64,000 bases of DNA from Nocardia anocheti. Lineage in GTDB: Bacteria; Actinomycetota; Actinomycetes; Mycobacteriales; Mycobacteriaceae. Below, piece by piece: positions 16,670-24,423 of this stretch (positions are counted from its first letter, which is position 1; each line of letters starts with the position of its first letter). The notes under the pieces are model-generated. The model saw nothing but the letters and a program-made list of their open reading frames with translations, did not search any database and was not told where the DNA came from. The stretch lies in the NCBI RefSeq assembly GCF_029675105.1, contig NZ_JAQQFV010000005.1:248001-312000 (forward strand), written 5' to 3'. Made by a program: the position numbers and the translations under genes.

Positions 16670-18267
16670 CGGCGCGACCAGGTCTGCAACGACCACCACG
16701 GACCCCAGGTGACGCCGTGCGCGTGCGGTTCCAGAATCGGGCCCGAGGTGTTCCAGTCGGCGTCCTTCAGCACATAGGTGTGGTCCAGATGCACCAGGAA
16801 CACGTGGCTCGGGTCCTGGATGTAGCGGTTCTGCACCGCCCGGTACGCGCTTGACCGCACCGCCGGATCGCTACTGCGGCGGGCGATGTCGAGCTGGGCG
16901 TCGATCACCGGATCGTCGGTGCGGCTGGCGTTGTCGTACGGGCTGCCGAGGTCGGCCGAGGGGGAGTGCAGGGTGTTGTAGACCTGGGTGTCGGGGTCGT
17001 AGGGCTCGTCACCGCCGCCGAGCAGGATGCCGTCGCGGGTGATGCGTGGCTCGATCCGATCCCACGACAGCGCCGCCAGATCCACCTCGACCCCCACCTT
17101 GCGCGCGTCGGAGACGAAGGCCAGCGCGAGATCGCGACGCAGGGTGTCGGTGGAGTTGTACATCACCGTGAACCGTGCGCGCACACCGTCTTTCGCGCGC
17201 ACACCGTCGGCCCCCGCGCGCCATCCGGCGGTGTCGAGAATCTGCTCGGCGCGGGCGCGATCGAAGGCGAACACGGCGGTCGGGTCGTGCGCGTCGCCGT
17301 AGACCTCGGGCAGCGGTGTGTAGGCGGGTCTGCCGTGGCCGCCGAGGATGTTGTCGATCATCGCTTGCCGGTCGACCGCGTGATTGAGCGCCAGCCGGAT
17401 GGCCGGATCGCCCGCCACCGGGTCGGCGGCGGGCATCGACACCCCGCGCCAGTCGGCGGAAGTGTTGGACCGCACCGACATTCCCGCGCGCCCGTCGAAG
17501 GTGGCCGCCAGAAGTGGAGGCAGTGAGGTGCCGTCGAGTTCGCCCGCCGCCATGCGTTGGGCGCGGGTGTTGTCGTCGGGGACGTAGAGCAACGTCAGGC
17601 GTTTGACCGAAGGCGCTCCGCCCCAATAGTTCTCGTTCGCCTCGAAGATCGCTCGGGTCGGTTCCAGCGTGGTGAGCCGGTAGGGGCCGGTGCCGATCGG
17701 GGCGGCGTTGAGCGGGGATTCGGTGGCCGGGCCCGGCGTCGCGACCGATTCCGACGGCACGATCCCGATCAGCAGTTTGGTCGGGAACGCGGCGTAGGGG
17801 TGACGCAGGGTGAACCGCACCGCGTGCGGGTCGAGGGCCTCGACCTCCTCGATCATCGAGTACGAGGACCGCACCTCCGAGGCCGACGCGGGGTCCAGGA
17901 TCGCCCGGTAGGTCGCCACCACGTCGGCGGCGTCGAACTCCGAACCGTCGCTGAAGCGCACGCCCCGGCGCAGCGGCGCGGTCCACACCGTGGCATCGGC
18001 GTTCGGTGTCGGCGCCTCGGTGGCCAGCGCGGGGGTGAAGCCGGGCAGGCCGGTGCCGCCGCTCAGGCGCAGCAGGCCGTCGTAGACCTTCGCCTCCCCG
18101 GCCGCGCCGTACCCGGCCACCGGGTTGTAGCCACCCAGCTCGTAAGCGTCGGCCAGCACGATCGCGTCGGGCGACCCATTCTGCGGCGCCCCGCAGGCGG
18201 ACAGTGAGATCGCCAGCGCGAGCGCCGCTCCCAGCGTGCACAGCGGCCTGACCCCGAACATTCCCAC
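16666..18267 (-). CDS. Peptide/nickel-type ABC transporter substrate-binding lipoprotein
   Basis: 533 residues, SBP family 5. The lipobox LSAC (Cys25) follows a hydrophobic signal, so the mature protein is acylated and membrane-anchored. Family landmarks include FSDGSEFDAADVVATY, GTGPYRL and ALNHAVDRQAMI. GTG 18267 is supported by AGGAG 8 bases upstream; ATG 18261 is possible. First gene of a five-gene importer operon divergent from an ArsR-type regulator. That pairing hints that the ligand may be a metal or metallophore rather than a peptide; this is inference, as family 5 proteins bind many ligands. Confidence 0.82.
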   Translation of the reverse strand: MGMFGVRPLCTLGAALALAISLSACGAPQNGSPDAIVLADAYELGGYNPVAGYGAAGEAKVYDGLLRLSGGTGLPGFTPALATEAPTPNADATVWTAPLRRGVRFSDGSEFDAADVVATYRAILDPASASEVRSSYSMIEEVEALDPHAVRFTLRHPYAAFPTKLLIGIVPSESVATPGPATESPLNAAPIGTGPYRLTTLEPTRAIFEANENYWGGAPSVKRLTLLYVPDDNTRAQRMAAGELDGTSLPPLLAATFDGRAGMSVRSNTSADWRGVSMPAADPVAGDPAIRLALNHAVDRQAMIDNILGGHGRPAYTPLPEVYGDAHDPTAVFAFDRARAEQILDTAGWRAGADGVRAKDGVRARFTVMYNSTDTLRRDLALAFVSDARKVGVEVDLAALSWDRIEPRITRDGILLGGGDEPYDPDTQVYNTLHSPSADLGSPYDNASRTDDPVIDAQLDIARRSSDPAVRSSAYRAVQNRYIQDPSHVFLVHLDHTYVLKDADWNTSGPILEPHAHGVTWGPWWSLQTWSRR

Positions 18268-18281
18268 GCGCCCAACTCCTG

Positions 18282-18309
18282 TTTATCTGAACAGATGGAC
18301 AGATGATAG
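18282..18309. promoter_or_regulatory. Candidate ArsR operator in the divergent promoter
   Basis: ATCTGAACAGAT (18285-18296) is a 5-base inverted repeat with a 2-base spacer, and CAGAT recurs from 18300. It lies between the importer operon and the regulator gene, and TACACT (18316-18321) upstream of the regulator ATG is a plausible -10. Symmetric AT-rich sites of this kind are typical of SmtB/ArsR repressors. Confidence 0.45.
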
Positions 18310-18331
18310 GGGAGCTACACTGAACCCCGCC

Positions 18332-18667
18332 ATGGGAGAGCCACGCACGCTGGACGGATCGCCGGTCGAACTCGGCCGCCGGGCGATCGGTGACGTCGAG
18401 ATCCGGGCCTGGGCGCAGCGCTTCGACCTGCTGTCGGACCCCAGCCGCCTGGAGATCCTGCTGTGCCTGCACCGGGCGCCGGGCATCAGTGTGGGGGAGC
18501 TGGCGGCCGCGCTCGGCCGCAACGAGAACGCGATCTCCCAGGCGTTGCGGGTGCTGCGTCAGGAGGGCTGTGTCGTGTCCACCCGGTCGGGTCGCACGGT
18601 GACCAACCGGCTCGCCGATCCGGTCATCCACGAGATCCTGCACACCATCGGCGCCCAGCACGCCTGA
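18332..18667 (+). CDS. ArsR-family regulator, probably metal-sensing
   Basis: 111 residues with the winged-helix core FDLLSDPSRLEILLCL and recognition helix NENAISQALRVLRQEG. The C-terminal helix carries Asp and three His (DPVIHEILHTIGAQH), the alpha-5 arrangement that binds Zn, Ni or Co in SmtB, NmtR and KmtR-type sensors. A Cys in alpha-3 (LLCLH) might also take part. Divergent from the peptide/nickel-type importer, whose shared promoter has a symmetric site, so it probably represses import when metal is plentiful. The actual effector cannot be read from sequence. Confidence 0.75.
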   Translation: MGEPRTLDGSPVELGRRAIGDVEIRAWAQRFDLLSDPSRLEILLCLHRAPGISVGELAAALGRNENAISQALRVLRQEGCVVSTRSGRTVTNRLADPVIHEILHTIGAQHA

Positions 18668-18680
18668 GAGTCGGTGCGGC

Positions 18681-19127
18681 TCAGTCCGATCCGGGACGCA
18701 CGATCATCAACACCACCACGGCGGTCCACAGCAGGTTGTAGATCCCGGCCAGCATGGACAGCTGACGCAGGCGCGTGCCGTCGTCGGGTTCGGCGAGGGC
18801 GAGCCGCTGGAGCGGGTGGATCTGCACGGCGAGCAGTCCACCGGCGATCGCGGTGGTGATCATGGCGGTGGTGATCCAGATTTCGTTCATCCGGCCCTGG
18901 ATGGTCGCCAACACGATGCCGATCACCGGAACGATGATCGCGAGTTTGGCGTAGTTGCCGGTGATGCGGTGCATCGCGACCGCCACCGACCGGGAGCGCA
19001 CCGACTCCGGGTCCGGCGCCGCGTCGGTGACCGGCGCGTAGCGCGGGAAGAGGCTGGTCGCGACCGCCGACCCGCCCACGAAGACGATGCCAGCCACCAC
19101 GTGCACCGACAACAACAGATGTTCCAC
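18681..19127 (-). CDS. DUF2269-like four-helix membrane protein
   Basis: 148 residues. Starts at GTG 19127, preceded by GGAGGGAG about 8-10 bases upstream; upstream TTG 19151 would fall inside the operator. Four hydrophobic helices are visible, the first beginning HLLLSVHVVAGIVFVGGSAV; a His near the start of the first helix and another in MHRITGNYA recall DUF2269/CopD-like proteins. It follows a marR gene on the same strand with a strong palindrome in between, so it is the likely target of that regulator. Function unknown. Confidence 0.6.
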   Translation of the reverse strand: MEHLLLSVHVVAGIVFVGGSAVATSLFPRYAPVTDAAPDPESVRSRSVAVAMHRITGNYAKLAIIVPVIGIVLATIQGRMNEIWITTAMITTAIAGGLLAVQIHPLQRLALAEPDDGTRLRQLSMLAGIYNLLWTAVVVLMIVRPGSD

Positions 19128-19142
19128 CGACCTGCTCCCTCC

Positions 19143-19193
19143 GACCTTCAATGTGATTGAAGCCTAGCTCGAGCTTCAGGGATGTTGAAGGTC
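19143..19193 (-). promoter_or_regulatory. MarR operator cluster
   Basis: CTTCAATGTGATTGAAG (19146-19162) is a perfect 7-base inverted repeat with a 3-base spacer. CTTCA...TGAAG (19174-19190) is a second pair. GACCTTCAA (19143-19151) and TTGAAGGTC (19185-19193) form an outer 9-base pair spanning both. All lie between the marR gene and the membrane-protein gene. Confidence 0.65.
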
Positions 19194-19200
19194 GGATCGG

Positions 19201-19659
19201 TTATCGGTCTCGGGGATCGGGTGGGGCCGCGCCGGTGAAGGCGGCGATCAGGGCCGCGCCGACCTCGCGCTGGATGGGGTCCGCGTCCGGGCCGAACATC
19301 CGGGTATCGACCTCGGTCACCACCGTGCGGGCCCGGCCGAGCAGCCGGGTGCCCTGGGGCGTCAGTTCGATCACCGAGGCCGATCCCGCCCGTGCCGTCC
19401 GGTCCCGGACCAGACCCGCCGCGACCAGCGCCTTCACCGCGGTGTGCACACTCTGCACGCTGGTCCCGGACATGCGCGCCAGCTCGCTGAACGAGGCTCC
19501 CGGCAATCCGTTGATGTGCCCCAGCAGTCCCAGCCGCGCCACCGTCAGGTCCAGTGGCGCCAGGGCCGCCGCCAGCTCGCCCTCCACCCGCCTGCACAGG
19601 GTGATCACCAGAATCGTCGGGCTCAACAAGGGTCCGGATCGCGCGTCGTCGGTGCTCAC
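19201..19659 (-). CDS. MarR-family regulator
   Basis: 152 residues from GTG 19659. Winged-helix landmarks are LARMSGTSVQSVHTAVKALVAAGLV (recognition helix and wing, about residues 60-85) and a following DRTARAGSASVIELTPQG beta wing. It is transcribed toward the membrane-protein gene across the nested inverted repeats at 19143-19193, which are the expected binding sites. The inducer is unknown. Confidence 0.8.
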   Translation of the reverse strand: MSTDDARSGPLLSPTILVITLCRRVEGELAAALAPLDLTVARLGLLGHINGLPGASFSELARMSGTSVQSVHTAVKALVAAGLVRDRTARAGSASVIELTPQGTRLLGRARTVVTEVDTRMFGPDADPIQREVGAALIAAFTGAAPPDPRDR

Positions 19660-19709
19660 CGCCTCATTTTCCCGCACGGGTGGGGTGGTGCTCGCCCCGG
19701 CGCGGCACA

Positions 19710-19752
19710 ACGACCGTGGGGCCCAGCGGCGCACGCTGGGCCCCACGGTCGT
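19710..19752. terminator. Perfect 19-bp hairpin after the DUF4352 gene
   Basis: Arms ACGACCGTGGGGCCCAGCG and its exact complement flank the loop GCGCA. It sits 8 bases beyond the stop at 19760 on the minus strand. No clear U-tract follows, so it may be a GC-hairpin terminator of the actinobacterial type. Confidence 0.6.
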
Positions 19753-19759
19753 CGCGGGT

Positions 19760-20341
19760 CTACTTCAAGGCGACGCGGACGCCGTTGGAGAAGGCCGAGT
19801 CGTGGAATTCGACGGCGGCGGGAACGGTGCCGGTGGGGACGTCGAAGACCAGAACCATGGAGACCTTGTTGCCGGGGTTGATCTCGGCGGTCAGCTGGTC
19901 GTTGACATTGATCTCGGCGGTGGTGTCGTTGGCGAACTCGCGGCCCTGGTCGTCGATCAGCTTCTGGTTGGAGCCGAAGTACTGCTGGGCGACGTTCGAG
20001 GTGTTGGCGACATCGACGTAGACCAGGATGAACTCCCCCTGGGCGGTCTTCTGCAGGAACTGGTTGTCACCGACGGTGGTGACCGGCGGGTCCACCTTGG
20101 TGACGGTGAAGCTGAACTTGCCGTCGCGGACCTCGGTGCCCGCGGGAGCGGCCGAGGTGCGGCTCTGCTCGTTCTTGGCGACCTCCTCGGCGGCACTGCC
20201 GATCAGCGCTGCGCAGCCGCCGAACAGCGCCAGGACGACGAGGACGAAGCCGCCGAGTACCCACGGCCAGACCCGCCGCTTGCGCGGGGGCTGCGGGTAG
20301 TAGGGCTGCTGCGGGGCGGCGGGGTACTGGGGGTTGGACAT
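19760..20341 (-). CDS. Membrane-anchored DUF4352 protein
   Basis: 193 residues from ATG 20341 with AAGGAGAACGTC just upstream. A Tyr/Pro/Gln-rich cytoplasmic N-terminus (residues 1-25) is followed by basic residues, one membrane helix (WVLGGFVLVVLALFGGCAAL) and an extracellular beta-sandwich of the DUF4352 type (FSFTVTKVDPPVTTVGDN and FILVYVDVANTSN). Family members are exported binding or stress-related proteins of unclear role. The 289-base gap upstream holds promoters only. Confidence 0.75.
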   Translation of the reverse strand: MSNPQYPAAPQQPYYPQPPRKRRVWPWVLGGFVLVVLALFGGCAALIGSAAEEVAKNEQSRTSAAPAGTEVRDGKFSFTVTKVDPPVTTVGDNQFLQKTAQGEFILVYVDVANTSNVAQQYFGSNQKLIDDQGREFANDTTAEINVNDQLTAEINPGNKVSMVLVFDVPTGTVPAAVEFHDSAFSNGVRVALK

Positions 20342-20630
20342 GACGTTCTCCTTGTGCGGGGGCACGGCTGATCGCGACCGCTGTGGGCCGTCGACCGCGG
20401 GGTGCTCGATAACGGGAATGGATGACGAAAGAAGTTGATGCACAACATCTTTCGAGCCTGTTGACTGCGCTGGCCGGTGGTTGCCGCGCCGTTGAGAAGG
20501 ACGCTACACCGCCCGTCATGAGAACGCAACAGGAGAACAATGTTTTCAGCGTGAATGGTGAAAACATGTGTACTGGATCCTGGGGAAGTCAATGAAGGTG
20601 TGTATCGTCAACCTCGACACGAGGAGACCC

Positions 20631-22556
20631 ATGCCAGACTCGACGCCCACCGTCGCCGCCGCCGAGATCTCCCGGCTGGCCGGTGTCACCCGCGCGACCG
20701 TCAGCAACTGGCGGCGCAGGCACGCCGATTTCCCCGCCCCCGTGCCGGGCGGCTCCGAATCCCGGCCGCTGTTCGACCTCGCCGAGGTGCGGCAGTGGCT
20801 GCGCGGACACGGGGTGACCGCCGCCGACTCACCGGTGCAGCGGCTACGCACCCTGCTGCGCGCCGAGGTCGCGCCCGAGGACGTCGCCGCGCTCATGACC
20901 TTCGTCGCCGATCCCGCCGACCCGGCGGGAGACGCGGTGCGCGCGGCGGTGCGGGACGCGATCGGTGAGGTCGGGGTGCGACAGACGCTGGCGGTGCTGG
21001 CCGAACGCGGGCTCGACGGGCCGAGCACCGGTGTGTACCCCACCGACCAACCGGTGGCGGCGCTCATGGCCGCACTACTCGCCGTCACCGGCACACCCGA
21101 GTCCGTCCTCGACCCGGCCTGCGGTGGTGGCGCGTTGCTGCTCGAGGCGGCCGGGGTCGGCGCGACCCGGCTGGCGGGGCAGGACATCCTGCCCGTGCAG
21201 GCAGCCCGCGCCGCCGCGCTGCTCGCCACCCTGGCACCGGAGGCCGCCGCCGACATCCGCGCGGGGGACGCCCTGCTCGCCGACGCGTTCCCCGATCTCG
21301 AGGTCGACGGTGTGCTGGCCAATCCGCCCTATACGCAACGGGATTGGGGTGCCGACGAGCTGGCCCTGGACCCGCGCTGGGCGTACTCGGTGCCCCCGCG
21401 TGGGGAGTCCGAACTGGCCTGGGTCCAGCACGCGCTCGCGCACCTGCGCGCGGGCGGGACCGCGGTGCTGCTGTTGCCGCCCGCCGTGGCGGCGCGGTCG
21501 TCGGGGCGGCGGATTCGCATGGAGCTGTTGCGCGGGGGCGCCCTGCGCGCGGTGATCGCGCTGCCGCCGGGGGCCTCGACGCCACGTCAGGTGGGTCTGC
21601 AACTGTGGGTGCTGCGCAGGCCCGAAGCGGGGCACGTCACCGACACGCTGCTGTTCGCCGACACCACGCGGCTGCCGAATCCCGGTGGTGAGCAATCGAA
21701 TTGGCAGCTGATCAGCGAGACCGTCGTCGCGTCGCTGGGTGCGTTCGAGCGCGGTGACGACCAGGCGGCCACGGTCGCCGACGTGACCGCCGTGGTCCGG
21801 GTGATGGATCTGCTCGACGACGATGTCGACCTGACGCCCGCGCGGCAGGTGCGCGCCGCCGTCGACCCGGACAACGCGGCCGCCGCCGCGCACACCGCCA
21901 TCGCGCTGCTCGGGGAGAACCTGACCGGCCTGCGGGAGGTCGCCGAGACGGTGCGGGACTGGACCTCCGCGCCGGGCACGGTGTGGCGGCACGTGGCCGT
22001 CGGCAATCTCGTCGCGGGCAAAGCGGTGCGCATCGTCGCCGGAGCCGCCGAGGGCGCCGCCGACCCCGGGCGCCCGGTGCTGACCGGACACGATCTGCTC
22101 GACAGCCGCCCACCCTCCGGTCTCACCACGCCCGGCGCCCCGGCGGGGGAGCCGATCGAAGCCGGGGACGTGCTGGTCTCGCGTCTGCGCGACGACCACG
22201 GCGCGGCTCAGGGCGCTCGCGTCGCCGAGGACGCCGATGTCGGCGCCGTCCCCGGTCCGGGCGTGCTGGTCTTCCGCACCGATCCCGACCGCGTCGACCC
22301 CTGGTTCTTCGCCGGTTTCATCGGCAGCCCCGACAATGCCACCGCCACCTACGGCACCACCACCATCCGCCTCGACCCCGCCCGCCTGCGCATTCCCCTG
22401 CTCCCGCTGGCCGACCAGCGCCGCTACGGTGCCGCCTTCCGCCGCCTGCACCAGCTCCGCGTCGCCGCCCGCACCACCGCCGACGCCGCCCGCGTCGCCG
22501 CCGACCACCTCGCCACCGGCCTCACCGCCGGTGCGCTGGAACCACCCGTCGGCTGA
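20631..22556 (+). CDS. Orphan N6-adenine DNA methyltransferase with HTH and HsdS-like C-terminus
   Basis: 641 residues from ATG 20631 (GAGGAG upstream). Residues 10-50 form a MerR/phage-type helix-turn-helix (ISRLAGVTRATVSNWRRRH). The gamma-class methyltransferase core has motif I DPACGGG at Asp161 and catalytic NPPY at Asn231. The last 200 residues resemble a type I specificity subunit: a TRD-like VLTGHDLLDS, IEAGDVLVSRLRD, then IPLLPLADQRRYGAAFRRL. M and S functions therefore seem fused. No endonuclease gene is adjacent, so it probably acts in regulation or self-marking. Next gene: a protein kinase on the same strand. Confidence 0.75.
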   Translation: MPDSTPTVAAAEISRLAGVTRATVSNWRRRHADFPAPVPGGSESRPLFDLAEVRQWLRGHGVTAADSPVQRLRTLLRAEVAPEDVAALMTFVADPADPAGDAVRAAVRDAIGEVGVRQTLAVLAERGLDGPSTGVYPTDQPVAALMAALLAVTGTPESVLDPACGGGALLLEAAGVGATRLAGQDILPVQAARAAALLATLAPEAAADIRAGDALLADAFPDLEVDGVLANPPYTQRDWGADELALDPRWAYSVPPRGESELAWVQHALAHLRAGGTAVLLLPPAVAARSSGRRIRMELLRGGALRAVIALPPGASTPRQVGLQLWVLRRPEAGHVTDTLLFADTTRLPNPGGEQSNWQLISETVVASLGAFERGDDQAATVADVTAVVRVMDLLDDDVDLTPARQVRAAVDPDNAAAAAHTAIALLGENLTGLREVAETVRDWTSAPGTVWRHVAVGNLVAGKAVRIVAGAAEGAADPGRPVLTGHDLLDSRPPSGLTTPGAPAGEPIEAGDVLVSRLRDDHGAAQGARVAEDADVGAVPGPGVLVFRTDPDRVDPWFFAGFIGSPDNATATYGTTTIRLDPARLRIPLLPLADQRRYGAAFRRLHQLRVAARTTADAARVAADHLATGLTAGALEPPVG

Positions 22557-22716
22557 CTCCCGCCTCGCGGCATCAGGATTCGCTGCGCGGGGTCGGCTGG
22601 AGGCGCGTCCGCCCTCGGAGTTGTCGCGTGTGCGCGGGTGGATCGGCGGCGGCTCGGTGGGGGCGAGGCAGTATCGTGCTCTGGTCCGTAGCAAGCGTCG
22701 GTCCGGGGGTAGCTGG

Positions 22717-24255
22717 GTGCGCGAGATCATCGACGACCGGTACGAGATCACCGGCGCGCTCGGGGCCGGGGGCATGGGACAGGTGCTGCTCGGCTACGAC
22801 ACGGTGCTGGACCGGGCGGTGGCGGTGAAGCGGATCGCGGTGCGCCAGTTCGCCTCCCGCGACGATCTGGCCGCCGAGTTCGTGGCGCGGTTCCGGCGCG
22901 AGGCCAGGGTCACCGCGCGCATCCGGCACCACGGCGTGCCGCAGGTCTACGACGCGGTGCTCGACGCCAGGGCCGACAGCGTCTACCTGGTGCTCGAACA
23001 CATCGACGGGACGACACTGCGCGACTACCTCGCCGGGCTCGGGGCTGCCCTGCCGGTGGAGGTCGCGGTGGCCATCGGGGCGCAGATCGCGACGGTGCTG
23101 TCCTACGCGCACGCGTTGCCGGTGGTGCATCGCGACCTCAAACCGGCCAATGTGCTGCTCACCCGTGACGGAGTGGTGAAGGTGATCGACTTCGGGATCG
23201 CCGCGCTGCTCGACGGGAGCACCAGTCGGATCACCCGCACCGGCTCGGTACTCGGGACGGCGGCGTACATGTCACCGGAGCTGGTGAACGGGCAGGAGGT
23301 GGGGCCGCGCGCCGACCTGTACGCGCTCGGTTGTGTGCTGCACGAGATGTGCAGTGGGCGCAGGGTATTCGAGGCCCGCTCGGATTTCGACGCCTACAAC
23401 CGGCACCTCACCGACACTCCGACCCCACTGCGCGCCCTGCGCCCCGAGATCCCCGCCGCGCTCGAGGAAATGGTCCTCGACCTGCTCGCCAAGGACCCGT
23501 CCGAACGGCCCGCCTCCGCCCAGGAGGTCTACCGGCGGTTGCTGCCGTTCCTGCCCGCGCCCGGCGCGCCCGCCGCCGCGCTGCCACCCGGTCAGCCGGA
23601 CCCCACCCGGATCTACCGATGCCCCAACCCGCCCGCCGATCTCGAATCCCCGGCTCCGGCGCCCACGCATCGCGCGGCGCGGCAGGCGATGACCGAGGCG
23701 GGCCACCTCGGTGACGCCGCCGCCCGCTACCGCGAACTGTGCGCCCTCGGCCGCTACGCGCAGGCCGCCGAGGCGCTGCTCGCCGTGGTCGACGAGGTCG
23801 CCCGCCGCTACGGCCCCGACGGCACCGAAGCCGGTGACCTGCACCGCGATATCGCGCTCGCGCTCGCGCAGAGCGGGGAACAGCGCCGCGCGCTGGCCGA
23901 ATGGGAGCGGGTGGAAGCCATCGAACTGCGCGTGGGCGGACCCAAGAGCGCGCGGCTGCGGCGGGCCCGCGTCGCCGCCGTGGGCTGTCGGGCCGTGCTC
24001 GGCGAGCTGTCCGCCTCGGCCGCCGTCGACGAGCTGTACCGCCTCTTCGGCGAGATCCGGGGCACCGACGCCGAATTCGGCGAGGACGGTATCCGCCTGC
24101 GCCTGGCCATCGCCGAATGGCTGCCCGCCGCCGGTGACCGCACCCGCGCCGAACGCTTCCTCACCCAGCTGCGCACCGACCTCGAGATGCTGCGCCCCGC
24201 CGACGACCCGGTCCGCCGCCGCGTCGAGGAACTGTCCGCCGAACTCCGCCGGTGA
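22717..24255 (+). CDS. Soluble Ser/Thr protein kinase with TPR-like C-terminus
   Basis: 512 residues from GTG 22717. The Hanks-type kinase domain (about 1-285) is complete: LGAGGMGQV glycine loop, AVAVKRI Lys, HRDLKPANVLL catalytic loop, DFGIAALL and GTAAYMSPE. The C-terminal part (about 330-510) is Ala-rich helical repeats resembling TPRs (GDAAARYRELCALGRYAQAA). No membrane helix or PASTA domain, so it is cytosolic, unlike PknB. Neither the PknG rubredoxin Cys pairs nor a phosphatase partner is seen. Substrates unknown; neighbours are the methyltransferase and a DUF3320 membrane protein. Confidence 0.85.
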   Translation: MREIIDDRYEITGALGAGGMGQVLLGYDTVLDRAVAVKRIAVRQFASRDDLAAEFVARFRREARVTARIRHHGVPQVYDAVLDARADSVYLVLEHIDGTTLRDYLAGLGAALPVEVAVAIGAQIATVLSYAHALPVVHRDLKPANVLLTRDGVVKVIDFGIAALLDGSTSRITRTGSVLGTAAYMSPELVNGQEVGPRADLYALGCVLHEMCSGRRVFEARSDFDAYNRHLTDTPTPLRALRPEIPAALEEMVLDLLAKDPSERPASAQEVYRRLLPFLPAPGAPAAALPPGQPDPTRIYRCPNPPADLESPAPAPTHRAARQAMTEAGHLGDAAARYRELCALGRYAQAAEALLAVVDEVARRYGPDGTEAGDLHRDIALALAQSGEQRRALAEWERVEAIELRVGGPKSARLRRARVAAVGCRAVLGELSASAAVDELYRLFGEIRGTDAEFGEDGIRLRLAIAEWLPAAGDRTRAERFLTQLRTDLEMLRPADDPVRRRVEELSAELRR

Positions 24256-24423
24256 CCGCGATCCATCCGTGGCAGGGGCGGTCCGGTGGGGTCGCTATCG
24301 GCGCCCGCCGAGCATAGTTCGGGCTACGGGCAGTGTCGGTGGGTCGGAGTAAACTCCTCGCATTCGCCGACGGGGGAGCGCGTCGGCCATCGGGTGCGCC
24401 TCGCGCGGGTGCGCGGAAGTGGA

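Noticed and set aside
20631..24255. A Pgl or BREX defence system (methyltransferase next to Ser/Thr kinase)
   Set aside because: No PglY/BrxC ATPase, PglZ phosphatase or BrxL/BrxA-B genes are present; the kinase lacks the PglW layout and the genes have separate gaps.
22717..24255. PknG
   Set aside because: The N-terminal rubredoxin Cys motifs are missing; the protein starts directly with the kinase domain.
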